From: Bernardetia sp963719525
GTDB lineage: Bacteria; Bacteroidota; Bacteroidia; Cytophagales; Bernardetiaceae
Direction: 5' to 3'
NCBI GenBank assembly: GCA_963719525.1
Contig: CAVRCG010000004.1
Span: 2,666,001 to 2,730,000 of the forward strand
Length of the DNA: 64,000 nt
The translations under genes were made by a program, and so were the position numbers. Each line of letters starts with the position of its first letter. The stretch's first letter is position 1. Of this stretch, positions 42,901 to 51,301 are shown one piece after another. The notes below the pieces were generated by a model that saw nothing but the letters and a program-made list of their open reading frames with translations, made no database searches and was not told the origin of the DNA.

Positions 42901-45597
42901 CGTATTTCCACACGCTGCAACACTAATACTATCTAATGAAATTGCATCTACTTCTATCTGACCGTTGTTGTCTAAATAAGCTGTATAATTAGTTTTGCTT
43001 ACAGCACTTAGTGTTCTTGAAGTAGTTACCAAAATTTCTAATCTGGAGCTACTTCCACACCCAACTACAGAATCTAGAGCATAAAAATAAGTGGAATCTG
43101 CTGTCAAAATTGGTATAGTAAATGAGTCCCCTGTATGAATAGGGATAATGCTTGTTCGTGAATCATACCAATAAACTGTTCCTTGTCCTCTAGCTTGTAG
43201 AACGGTAGTATGATTTGGACATAATGTGTATTGATTTTGAGGCAAAATTGTATTAACAGCTACTGGAGTTGAAATGTTATTAAGTTTTGCAATTCTATTT
43301 CTTCCTATTCCATTATAGCTTGTAAAGTCACCTACCATAAGTAAAGAATTATTTGGTTGAGAAATTACAGTACTTATAGTATTGTTCGTTCCTTGATTAT
43401 CAAAGTTATCATCTAATGTTCCATCTGAATTTAGATGAGCCAAATTATTTCTAGTAATACCATTTACTTCGCTAAAATCCCCTGCTATAATTAGTTTCTC
43501 ATTCTCTTGAGGTAGAATAGTATTGATTACTGCTCTTTCAGACAAACTTGTTTCGAAAGTAGCATCAACGGTGCCTGCTTCATTCATTTTTCTAAGAATT
43601 GGATTTGATTGCCATGAAAAACCCTTAGTTACTACTATTAAATCTCCATTATCTTTCGAAACAAGATTAGAAATAAAGTACGTATTCGTGTAGTAAGAAT
43701 CCAAATCAGAAACAAACATTTCATCAATAGTTCCATCGGGAAGAAGACGAGCTATATTATATTCGTAAGATTGCGTAGTAGTATTATAAAATGAAAATTG
43801 ACCTGCAATAATTATTTTGCCATTTGGCAGAATACTAATACCATTGACAGCGTATGTACCATTAACAGAATTTCCGCTGTAATAATGCAAAACAAAGTTT
43901 GAATCAAAGGCTGTATCTATACTTCCATCACTATTTAGTCTAAGCAAAACACTAGAAGTGTATGTATTAGAACTCCCATTCGAATCTCTGGTCAAACTTA
44001 TTAGCACTTTACCATCTTCTTGAATAGCTATCTTATTCACATCATAATAGCGATGATTTTGCATATAGTAATACAAAGAAGTATCATCAAATGATGAATC
44101 TAATGTTCCATCTATGTTTATCCTCATTAAGCGTTCTTGACCGTAATGTCTAACAGATGCTATTATTTTTCCATCTTCTTGAACCAAAATCTTTTTTATA
44201 GTAGGGTATATTAATCCATCATCTAAATTGAAACTATTGTTTATTGTATTATCTGCGTTGAGTTTAATAATAGACTTAGTAGAAATATTGTTATATCTAT
44301 TAAATTCTCCTACAACCATTTTTTGCCCATTATCCAATTCTACTAATTGGGTTACTTTATCATTAAAACCATAAGTAGCATCAAAAGAAACATCAAGTGT
44401 TCCATCAGTGTTAATGCGCTCTAATCTATTGTTAAGGCAGGATGTCAAAATTTTACCATTGGGTAAAACTAGAAAATTTTGCCAATTATTATAACTTCTT
44501 ATTTCGGCATATCTATTCAATTCAAAAGAGGTATCATGTATTCCGTTTGAATGAAGGCGAACCAAAGTTCCACTAAGAGTACCAAAAGGAAGAATAACTC
44601 CTACTAATAATTTGCCATCAGGCTGAATATCAAAACTTATTGGGTCAGAACCATCGAATAACGTTCCCACATTAAGCGAATTGTCTAATTGTCCATCTAA
44701 ATTTAGACGTATGACTTTTTTTACTGTTGTTCCATTATATGTAGCAAAATTACCTGAAATGACTATTTTTTCATCTTGCTGTAATCCAATGTCATAAACG
44801 GTACGATTCGCTTGCACTCCTATATTATTTAGATTAAAGGAATTATCTATACTTCCATCTTCATTTAATCTAACAATACTATTTTTACTAACCCCATTAT
44901 AAACTTCAAATAAACCTACTAAAATTATTTTATTATCATTTTTTACAACTATTTTTCTTATGAGAGGAGTAGATGTACCTGTAGTAACCCCTTCTGTAAA
45001 CGAAGTATCTCTACTACCATCTGCATTAAGACGAACCAAGTTTTTCGGAACATTATCTACAACTAAATAACCTGCCACTAAAATCTTTCCATCTGATTGA
45101 ATGTTTACATAAGAAATACGTTCTTGATAAACAAGAAAAGAATTAAAACTAGTATCAATACTTCCATTAGCGTTATGTCTTTTTATATAAGAAACATAGG
45201 TACTAGAACTGGTAATAGTTGCCTGTACTACAACAATAAATTTACCATCTGTTTGCTCTATAACACTTTGAATGTAACCATTTGCAGGAAAATTTGAGTA
45301 AGGAAATTCAAAATTGAAGGAAGGGTCTATTAAACCATCTTGATTTATTCTCAACGCCCTTTTACCATTGATTCCACCTACTAGTAGAACTTTATCGTCT
45401 AATGTATGTATAGATTTCGCAACATCTTTTAAAACAATATGAAATCCACCATCTAAAGGATTAAAAGTAGGGTCATTAGCAGCAGGATTACACTGTGCAA
45501 AAGCAGAACTAGAAAGATAAAAATTACTTATAAAAAAAGTAAAGAATACAGCGCATAGAAGTAATGGGCTGTGCAAAGAATAATGAAGATTTCTCAT
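39952..45597 (-). CDS. Giant T9SS-secreted delta-60 repeat protein
   Basis: An 1881-residue cell-surface or secreted protein. A signal-like start (residues 1-35) is followed by about a dozen delta-60 repeats over about 40-790, recognisable as L-N-x-D-G-S-x-D-x-S-F and Q-x-D-G-K-I-L-V, expected to form a propeller or solenoid. Then come Ig-like and DUF11-like beta domains, including S-Y-D-P-N-D-K-Q-V-Y-P near 1190, where surface proteins of this phylum often have a conserved repeat. A fibronectin III unit (about 1310-1400) and four Ig-like units follow. The T9SS type A sorting domain is N-I-Y-P-N-P-N-T-G to Y-T-K-Q-L-I-I-Q. Its last 500 residues are paralogous to those of the 23049-28475 protein. 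Probable adhesin or surface filament; no enzyme motif seen. Confidence 0.88.
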   Translation of the reverse strand: MRNLHYSLHSPLLLCAVFFTFFISNFYLSSSAFAQCNPAANDPTFNPLDGGFHIVLKDVAKSIHTLDDKVLLVGGINGKRALRINQDGLIDPSFNFEFPYSNFPANGYIQSVIEQTDGKFIVVVQATITSSSTYVSYIKRHNANGSIDTSFNSFLVYQERISYVNIQSDGKILVAGYLVVDNVPKNLVRLNADGSRDTSFTEGVTTGTSTPLIRKIVVKNDNKIILVGLFEVYNGVSKNSIVRLNEDGSIDNSFNLNNIGVQANRTVYDIGLQQDEKIVISGNFATYNGTTVKKVIRLNLDGQLDNSLNVGTLFDGSDPISFDIQPDGKLLVGVILPFGTLSGTLVRLHSNGIHDTSFELNRYAEIRSYNNWQNFLVLPNGKILTSCLNNRLERINTDGTLDVSFDATYGFNDKVTQLVELDNGQKMVVGEFNRYNNISTKSIIKLNADNTINNSFNLDDGLIYPTIKKILVQEDGKIIASVRHYGQERLMRINIDGTLDSSFDDTSLYYYMQNHRYYDVNKIAIQEDGKVLISLTRDSNGSSNTYTSSVLLRLNSDGSIDTAFDSNFVLHYYSGNSVNGTYAVNGISILPNGKIIIAGQFSFYNTTTQSYEYNIARLLPDGTIDEMFVSDLDSYYTNTYFISNLVSKDNGDLIVVTKGFSWQSNPILRKMNEAGTVDATFETSLSERAVINTILPQENEKLIIAGDFSEVNGITRNNLAHLNSDGTLDDNFDNQGTNNTISTVISQPNNSLLMVGDFTSYNGIGRNRIAKLNNISTPVAVNTILPQNQYTLCPNHTTVLQARGQGTVYWYDSRTSIIPIHTGDSFTIPILTADSTYFYALDSVVGCGSSSRLEILVTTSRTLSAVSKTNYTAYLDNNGQIEVDAISLDSISVAACGNTIDSYLFDDTGLATRSFSCADTNIVQNVVLRVADNNGDTETSATRIHVRDTIRPVATIRSLPVLFNASNQATISVRDFITSLSDNCTDSVNINVVFNDTGLETKSFDCGNAIGTNLELRITDQSGNTVIQPVIIIPSATNFDFNVNIIANTFRPAIASNINVFVNNYSCAPKSGELKVTLSNDVTYISSSITPNRIVGNDLFWDVTDLSFDRNFVTRIRVTPDISLNIGDEVCFTGHITPEVNDLNRLNNLKQYCFPVVNSYDPNDKQVYPQGICDDKFTKRSDLPLTYTIRFQNTGNAPALRVRIADSLSNKLNRRSLRVVGTSHPMVVDTTANNNVINFVFDNINLPDSTTSPELSQGYVIFELSEIANHTDTSRISNRSFIYFDTNAPIITNTVKNTIVNTLPLCTPPNPNPTVATCTLPTNLRTEIISSTRVKLLWTTPANTNAVTYEVLRNGQRLATIPASNLSYLDSTLIANTQYNYSIKAICGNSVATSGLVQVRTLPSTPILLSVVAACRGERGRINVQSAGATYRVYSSNTSTAPLFETNNASIETPVLTDSTTFYISVVINGQESKRLRAVVPIKEVFSATIEQGTLLESCATEFTLSAQNVEGATYTWFRENIQVGTERTLNTTFEARYKVRVIKNGCSSESAFTTTRFVDAPTARIQQGNSVSFCGNGTLNAQDTSANVTYTWILNGTNVGNGTSLSVSESGTYTLKASQPSCADSVNVVVTITTAPTNVSLTADKTAICENAQSVLSATTGTGFTYKWFRNDVVISNTSASLSTSEIGSYKVEITTPEGCRVTTSEVEITQSQAATSTITVNKVEGKDKTITVASQDSIVSVIWFKDGNEVSALNNQRTITPTETGNYKAKVVYASGCEFETAEKTFTFEVFTGIEEESATVFNIYPNPNTGSFKVEFAETTNQKTRLTLVDGLGRMIYSKEISMNEKTLSINLPKISAGVYVVQIVSEGKVYTKQLIIQ

Positions 45598-45941
45598 CTA
45601 AGAATAAATTAATTTAAAAAAATAAACAGTAGTATCTACCTCCTTTAAACTTGTAATCAAAAGTTTCTCAATTTCTTTTTGGCAGTATTTATTAGTACCT
45701 ATCCAAATAGAGAAAGAAAAATGATTACACTTTTTTAAAGTGATAGCGTATGATAATTAATTTAGTTAGTGAGTTTTTTATACAGATTGAAGGAATGAAG
45801 ACGGAAGAAGCAAGCGCAAAACAATGACTAATAGCATTGAATAATATCAAGCACTCTCAATAGTATGGAGGCAAATATACAGCTTTATTTGAAGTAAAAA
45901 ACTATTTTTCTGTTTTTTTGATAAAAATTATTTTTTCTTCA
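45598..45941. other. Intergenic region, no feature recognised
   Basis: A 344-base AT-rich gap upstream of the giant delta-60 gene. I saw no hairpin repeat family, promoter match or further gene. It should contain that gene's promoter. Confidence 0.45.
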
Positions 45942-47081
45942 TTAATCAATATTTTCAGCATCAGAAGAAGCAGATTCAGAAAAAACCACAGCATTTTTAT
46001 CAAAAAGAAGTTTTCGAAGCTCTGGATTTTGCCCAAATTTCCAAATAAAACCATTGATATAGTAATGATAAATTACAATCATTATGAAAGGAACAAAAAG
46101 CCATTTTTCCCAACCATTTGTCATAAGTCCTATTATTTCTATCGTTCCGACAACTAAACCATAAATCATAGCTACTCCAAACCACTTCAAAACAACATTT
46201 TTGATATGCGAAAAACGCTTTCTTTGGTAGTGCATCACAAAACCTTGATACTGAATATTATGATAGACGGTTTCTAACGATTCGGCAATCAAAAAGGGAA
46301 GTGCAGTAAGAAAAAATACAAAATAATGTGTAGAAAGTGCAGCCACCAAAAATAGTATTTTAGGAATATTAATTGGCATTCGCTTGTAAAAACGCCACAC
46401 CTGTCGCAATGAAAAAGCAAATAAAAAAAGTATGAAAATACTCCAAATTATTTCCGTAATCTGTGGAGGAAGATAAGGAAAATCAGCCGTTAGTTCTTTA
46501 TAAATCACGACAGGACTTTCAATATCCGAATAATCTCTAAAAAAACACGCAAACATTCCAGTATAAAAAAGTCCTGTATCCAGAAAATCATCTAGTTTAT
46601 CAAAATCTTGATTGATTCCTTTATAGGCTTTCAAAAAACCAGAATGCTGACGGATAATATGCCAACTTCCAAAAAAAGCAGCAAAAACAATGAGTTGCCT
46701 TTCAAATCCTAATCCTGTTAAGACAAGACCAACGATAACAAAAGCAGCCAATCCCCACGTATGCATGTGTTTTCGTTCTTCAAATTCCTCTTTGTCAGCG
46801 TGCGTTCTGGAAAAGGTTTGGAAAATATGAGGGTGATCAAAAACAGCCGTAAAAATAAAATAAGTAACAATAACAGAATCGCCTTGTGGTGCTAAATCAA
46901 GTGTTTCGGCATACAAGAAAATACCCAAAAATAAAAGCGTAAAGATACAACTCCCAATAAAAAAGAAACCGTCGTAACGAGGACTTACAATCCAATTCAT
47001 AGAAAAACGGTCAGACAGACGAGTCTGTTTTTTTTCTTTTTTTTCGTTTAGATTTGATTTGTCTTTTACAGATGCTTCCAT
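45942..47081 (-). CDS. Histidine-rich polytopic membrane protein of unknown function
   Basis: A protein of about 379 residues with about eight hydrophobic segments and no family name I can give with confidence. A longer frame starts at 47117, but those 12 codons lie inside a REP-like repeat, so the ATG at 47081 (M-E-A-S-V-K-D-K) is preferred. Histidines cluster near helix ends: F-D-H-P-H-I-F, S-R-T-H-A-D, K-H-M-H-T-W, S-W-H-I-I-R-Q-H-S-G-F, V-Y-H-N-I, V-M-H-Y-Q-R-K-R and Y-H-Y-Y-I-N-G-F-I-W-K-F. Such spacing is typical of membrane di-iron or haem enzymes, but no known hydroxylase signature is complete. It follows murD in the same direction. Confidence 0.75.
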   Translation of the reverse strand: MEASVKDKSNLNEKKEKKQTRLSDRFSMNWIVSPRYDGFFFIGSCIFTLLFLGIFLYAETLDLAPQGDSVIVTYFIFTAVFDHPHIFQTFSRTHADKEEFEERKHMHTWGLAAFVIVGLVLTGLGFERQLIVFAAFFGSWHIIRQHSGFLKAYKGINQDFDKLDDFLDTGLFYTGMFACFFRDYSDIESPVVIYKELTADFPYLPPQITEIIWSIFILFLFAFSLRQVWRFYKRMPINIPKILFLVAALSTHYFVFFLTALPFLIAESLETVYHNIQYQGFVMHYQRKRFSHIKNVVLKWFGVAMIYGLVVGTIEIIGLMTNGWEKWLFVPFIMIVIYHYYINGFIWKFGQNPELRKLLFDKNAVVFSESASSDAENID

Positions 47082-47099
47082 TTTTGTTTTATTGAAACT

Positions 47100-47171
47100 G
47101 TAGCCGACGGCTTCCAAACTGTCGTAAACTACAAGATAACTTTACACAACAGCTTGGAAGATGTTGGCTAC
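47100..47171. repeat. REP-like inverted hairpin pair (BIME-like)
   Basis: The left half reads GTAGCCGACGGCT-TCC-AA...CTGTCGTAAACTAC. The right half, on the minus strand, reads GTAGCCAACATCT-TCC-AAGCTGTTG. The outer ends GTAGCC/GGCTAC are inverted. The skeleton (GTAGCC, loop TCC, GTCGTAAACTAC) is the same as at 22896-22976 while the stem bases differ. It directly adjoins the murD stop codon. Confidence 0.75.
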
Positions 47172-48548
47172 TTATGCAGGTTCTTGTTTTTCTTTTTCTT
47201 TCAGATTTAAGGCTAACTCCTGAACATAACGACGAAACTGGTCGCCTCTATCTTCGTAATTTTTGAATAAATCAAAGCTTGCACATGCAGGAGAAAGCAA
47301 AACAATATCTTCATTTTCTGCTAAACTAAAAGCCGTTTCGATAGCTTTTTTCATGTGATTTGTTTCCCTAATTTCACTTACCTTTCCTTTAAAAAAAGTA
47401 GTCAGTTTTTTATTATCTTTTCCCAAACAGACGATTGCACGAACATTCTTTTTGACTGACTGCTCAATAATTTCGTATTCATTTCCCTTATCTACTCCTC
47501 CGACAATCCAAATAAGAGGTTTGTCAAAACTTTCAAGAGCATACGAAACGGCATCTACATTTGTCGCTTTTGAGTCGTTTATAAAAGTAATTCCTTTTAT
47601 TGTCTTGATTTTTTCTAATCTGTGAGGAGCGTTTTTGAATGACTTTAGACCTTTAATTATTTGATCATCTGAAAGTCCTATTATTTGTGCTGCCATTCCT
47701 GCTGCTACAATATTCAGAAAATTATGCTCTCCTTTTAAAGGTAAATCTGAAATTGAAATATCTAACATTTGTGCAGGAGTAGCCGAAATCCTAATTTTGT
47801 TTTGCAGCGATAAATATTGTTTTTGCTTCGAAATATTAATCGGTAACATTCTGCCTGCTAATCTATGGAAACGAATGTATTTGAGCGATTCTATATCTTC
47901 TTCATTATAAATGAAAAAGTCTTTATTGCTTTGATTTTCATTGATTTTGAATTTTGCAGCTACATAATTTTCCATCTGGTAATCGTATCTATCCAAATGG
48001 TCTGGCGTAATATTCAACAAAACAGCTACATGAGGACGAAATTCATCAATATCATCTAATTGAAAACTGCTAATTTCGACAACATAATAATCATAGTCAT
48101 CTTTAATGGCTTCACGAGCAAAACTTTTTCCTATATTTCCAGCTACACAGACGTTCAAACCTGCACTTTTCAATAGATGATAAGTAAGAAGTGTGGTTGT
48201 TGTTTTTCCATTTGTACCTGTAATGGCTATAATTTTTCCAGAAATAAAACGAGAAGCAAATTCAATTTCAGAAATTACATTGATATGCTGCAATCGAATA
48301 GCTTCCATGATAGAAGTACTTTCAGCAATTCCTGGACTTTTTACAACTAAGTCTGCTGCCAGAATTATTGATTCGGTGTGTTGTCCTTCTTCGTAAAAAA
48401 TTTTATGATGTTCTAATTCATATCTGTTTTCATCGGAGAGTTTGTTCTTTTCAGAAAGAAAAACACTATATCCTTTTTCGGCTGCTAGACGAGCTGCACC
48501 CAGACCACTTTCTCCACCACCCAGAATAACTACATTTTTTTGTTTCAT
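47172..48548 (-). CDS. murD: UDP-N-acetylmuramoyl-L-alanine--D-glutamate ligase
   Basis: Adds D-glutamate to UDP-MurNAc-L-Ala in peptidoglycan synthesis, in the cytoplasm, using ATP. The 458-residue protein has the N-terminal UDP-binding domain (V-V-I-L-G-G-G-E-S-G-L-G-A-A), the P-loop I-A-I-T-G-T-N-G-K-T-T-T near residue 107, and V-V-E-I-S-S-F-Q-L-D near residue 155. N-I-T-P-D-H-L-D-R-Y and P-H-R-L-E-K follow, then the C-terminal domain with N-D-S-K-A-T-N. All Mur ligase motifs are intact. Unusually for murD it is not in a mur/fts cluster here; the neighbours are repeat elements and an unknown membrane protein. Confidence 0.96.
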   Translation of the reverse strand: MKQKNVVILGGGESGLGAARLAAEKGYSVFLSEKNKLSDENRYELEHHKIFYEEGQHTESIILAADLVVKSPGIAESTSIMEAIRLQHINVISEIEFASRFISGKIIAITGTNGKTTTTLLTYHLLKSAGLNVCVAGNIGKSFAREAIKDDYDYYVVEISSFQLDDIDEFRPHVAVLLNITPDHLDRYDYQMENYVAAKFKINENQSNKDFFIYNEEDIESLKYIRFHRLAGRMLPINISKQKQYLSLQNKIRISATPAQMLDISISDLPLKGEHNFLNIVAAGMAAQIIGLSDDQIIKGLKSFKNAPHRLEKIKTIKGITFINDSKATNVDAVSYALESFDKPLIWIVGGVDKGNEYEIIEQSVKKNVRAIVCLGKDNKKLTTFFKGKVSEIRETNHMKKAIETAFSLAENEDIVLLSPACASFDLFKNYEDRGDQFRRYVQELALNLKEKEKQEPA

Positions 48549-48570
48549 AATTGTAAAAAGCTAGAAGTAA

Positions 48571-48770
48571 AAAAATAAAAAGAACATAAGACTAACTACA
48601 AAGGGATGTATAACAAATTGTCGCTCTGATGTTGTTGGTGTCGCTTCGCTAAAACACCAACAACGGTATGAAAAATAAAAAGAACATAAGACTAACTACA
48701 AAGGGATGTATAACAAATTGTCGCTCTGGTGTTGTTGGTGTCGCTTCGCTAAAACACCAACAACGGTATG
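48571..48770. repeat. 100-bp tandem duplication, each with a GTTGGTGT hairpin
   Basis: 48571-48670 and 48671-48770 are identical except at one base (A at 48629 versus G at 48729). Each copy contains GTTGTTGGTGT and ACACCAACAAC, perfect 11-bp arms around a 12-base loop, followed by GGTATG. The near identity indicates a very recent duplication. It is located upstream of murD, between its start and the end of the T9SS type B gene, so the leader of murD may include both copies. Confidence 0.93.
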
Positions 48771-48906
48771 AGTTAGAAGAATGCAAAATTCACTACAAAG
48801 TTGAACTACAAATTTCAATATTCATAATTCTTCCTTAAAATTTACATAAAAAATCTTTCTAAAACAAAATTTGCCTTCTATAAACATTGTGCAGCTACGC
48901 AGCTTT

Positions 48907-50820
48907 CTACCTCATCAGTTTTACCATTTCGGTAAATACATATTTTCTATTTCGCTGATCGGTCGCTACTACTTTTAGCGTATATTCTCCTGAAGGAGCA
49001 AAACCATTTCAATATCTTCCGTCCCAACGTGCATTTACATCTTTACTCTGAAAAACACCTTCTCCCCAACGATTAAAAATAATGATTTCATATTCCTTTA
49101 TAAACTTGCTATCTACTCCATACGTATCATTTAGATTATCTCCATTAGGTGTAAAAACGTTAGGGAAATTGATAAAAGAATTAAAATCTATTCGAATAGG
49201 GTTTGAATATGTAACCGAATCGCCCAAATCTGCACGTATTCTAATAAAACTAGTTTGTTTTTGTTGGCTTTCAATATCCATTGCATACGAACCAGAACTA
49301 GAAACAGATTGTGTAAAAAAAGGCATTTTTCCGATAGAATCGGTTTGTTCTAATGTATAATTACTTGTTGGTTCGCCTTGAAAACCCATCCAATCAAAAT
49401 AAAGTGTTCCTTGTTTTTGGCTTGTATTTCCTTCCATTTTCAATATAATCGGACAAATAGGAGAACTTGCTAGAGAAGTCAAATCACAGGCATTCGTATA
49501 AGTAATGGAATAACAATAGGGCGCAGCTTCCAAATCAACAGCTCTATCTTCAAAACTAGAATCAGCAGAACTCATGACATATACATTCTCAATTCCTGCA
49601 CTGTTTGTTCTGGTAATTTTAGCTCCTGTAATTACTGCACCCAATCTACTAGCAGGATAAGACCACGAAAAAACGGCTTGTCCAGTTGGAGTAAAACTTG
49701 AATAGACATCAAAAACAGGAGGAGGAATGGCATTCGAAGCAGCCAAAATACAACGCTTTGGACTAATGATTTTTAGTCCAGAAGCAAATTCAGTCTCTAA
49801 CTGATAACAATACGTAACTTTACAAACGACAGCTTCATCTAAAATGCGAGTAATGGAGACATTGGCAGTATCATAAATCACACTTTCATCTTTTAGAAGT
49901 GTGTAGTTTACAAATTCTGTATCATCAATTGCTGTTACTCGTGTCCAGCTAATGTCAATATAATTTTCTTCTCCTCTCAAAAATACATCAGAAACATAAA
50001 AAAGAGATGATCTTTCTGCTCTATCATTACAAATATCTTCAACAGAAATACGATAAACTGCGTTTGGATCGCTATTTTGAATTATAAAACTAGTAGAACC
50101 TATAGGAATACTATCTATTTTTTCGAATCCACTACTTGCTAGTATTTCTAAATAATGAGGCAAATCGGTTTTTAGTTCATACTCTATTTTTGCAGTTCCA
50201 TCTTCAAAACTCTCAAAGCGATTTACCTTAGGTGGCAAAAGTACACCTACAGGTTTTATTATTAAACTACTGGGTGTACAATTTTCTGCCCCTCCTGTAA
50301 AAAGTCCTCTTACAGTAATGGTAAAATTAGTTGAAGAATTGTAAGTATGGTCTGCAAACTCGTTGTCTCCAACCGTTACGGACTGATTATCTCCAAAATC
50401 TATTTTGTAAGAATCATAATAATCTCCATTTATTTGTACTCTAACATTTCTATCTGCACAGCGAGTAACATCAAAATCTATCGGTCTGGGTTCGAGTACT
50501 TCTACAAAAAGAGGTGTATCCAGAGAATCTCCTCCTGCTCCCCCTGTATTTATAAACTGATTGATAGAATAAATACCTGCCTCTCGGAAGGTAAAAATAG
50601 TCTCTCGTTGCACAGGAGCATTTCCAAAACGATAAAAAACTAAATTGGGATCAGCGTCCGAAAAATCATTAACCGTAACAGTTAGGGGAGCGCAACCCTT
50701 TGTATTCGAAACCGAAAAAGCAGGTTGTTGAGCTAAAACAACTGGACTATTAAAAAGAAAAACAAATAATGAGAAACTAAGGTATAAAACAAACAAATAT
50801 TTTTTATCTTTTGGATTCAT
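48907..50820 (-). pseudogene. T9SS type B (gliding-associated) surface protein, interrupted before its last 34 codons
   Basis: A secreted multidomain protein (signal peptide M-N-P-K-D-K-K-Y-L-F-V-L-Y to A-Q-Q) with a PKD-like domain near the front, FN3-like beta domains, and a type B sorting domain: F-P-N-V-F-T-P-N-G-D-N-L-N-D, I-I-F-N-R-W-G-E, W-D-G-R-Y. A TGA at 49009-49011 stops the frame there. The same frame continues N-G-F-A-P-S-G-E-Y-T-L-K-V-V-A-T-D and ends V-K-L-M-R at a TAG (48907-48909), the expected end of the domain. Without those residues the sorting domain is incomplete and export should fail. Start chosen at ATG 50820; upstream codons lack signal-peptide logic. Confidence 0.85.
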
Positions 50821-50849
50821 ATTTTTATGAAAAATGGTAGAATAAAATA

Positions 50850-50931
50850 GTTGTTGGTAAGATACCAACAACGGCAAAGGAATTTGATAATTCAAATGGC
50901 TACACCTAACGTAGCTGCTTGATTTATCAAG
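50850..50931. repeat. Cluster of three hairpin repeats
   Basis: GTTGTTGGTA-AGA-TACCAACAAC-GGCA (50850-50876) is followed by AATTTGATAATTCAAAT-GGCTAC and then GTAGCTGCTTGATTTATCAAGC. These belong to the GTTGGT and TTTGAT families. In the first hairpin the stem GGTA/TACC replaces GGTGT/ACACC of other copies, so pairing is kept by paired changes. They lie just upstream of the T9SS type B gene. Confidence 0.65.
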
Positions 50932-51049
50932 CTAGATTGATATAAAATGAAACGAAGGGAAAAGCAAAAAAATACAAATTTAGTAAATTAATTGTTTTAG
51001 CTTAGTGATTAGGAAGAATAAGGGTAATTTTGATACCTACCCTAACGAC

Positions 51050-51243
51050 CAATGCTATTAAGCTAAAAAATTCTGTTCCGTAGGAACTTCATATTGGTAG
51101 CATTTTAAATGTTAATCAAACAAAAATACCAAATATACAACTCCTACGGAGTAAATGAAAATTCATTTTTCATATTTTTCTACCAATATTGAACTCCTAA
51201 CGGAGTAGAATTACAATCGCAAACGCTTAGCTTAATAGCATTG
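51050..51243. mobile_element. MITE-like element with 17-bp perfect terminal inverted repeats
   Basis: CAATGCTATTAAGCTAA (51050-51066) and its exact reverse complement (51227-51243) bound 194 non-coding bases. Inside are hairpins CTCCTACGGAG (about 51151) and CTCCTAACGGAG (about 51194) and their relative TTCCGTAGGAA near 51075. No clear target-site duplication was seen. No second copy occurs in this window. Confidence 0.65.
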
Positions 51244-51301
51244 CATTAACAACTTATCACATTTCCAAAATATTAATTTTTGAGATGATCAAAAATAAGA
51301 A

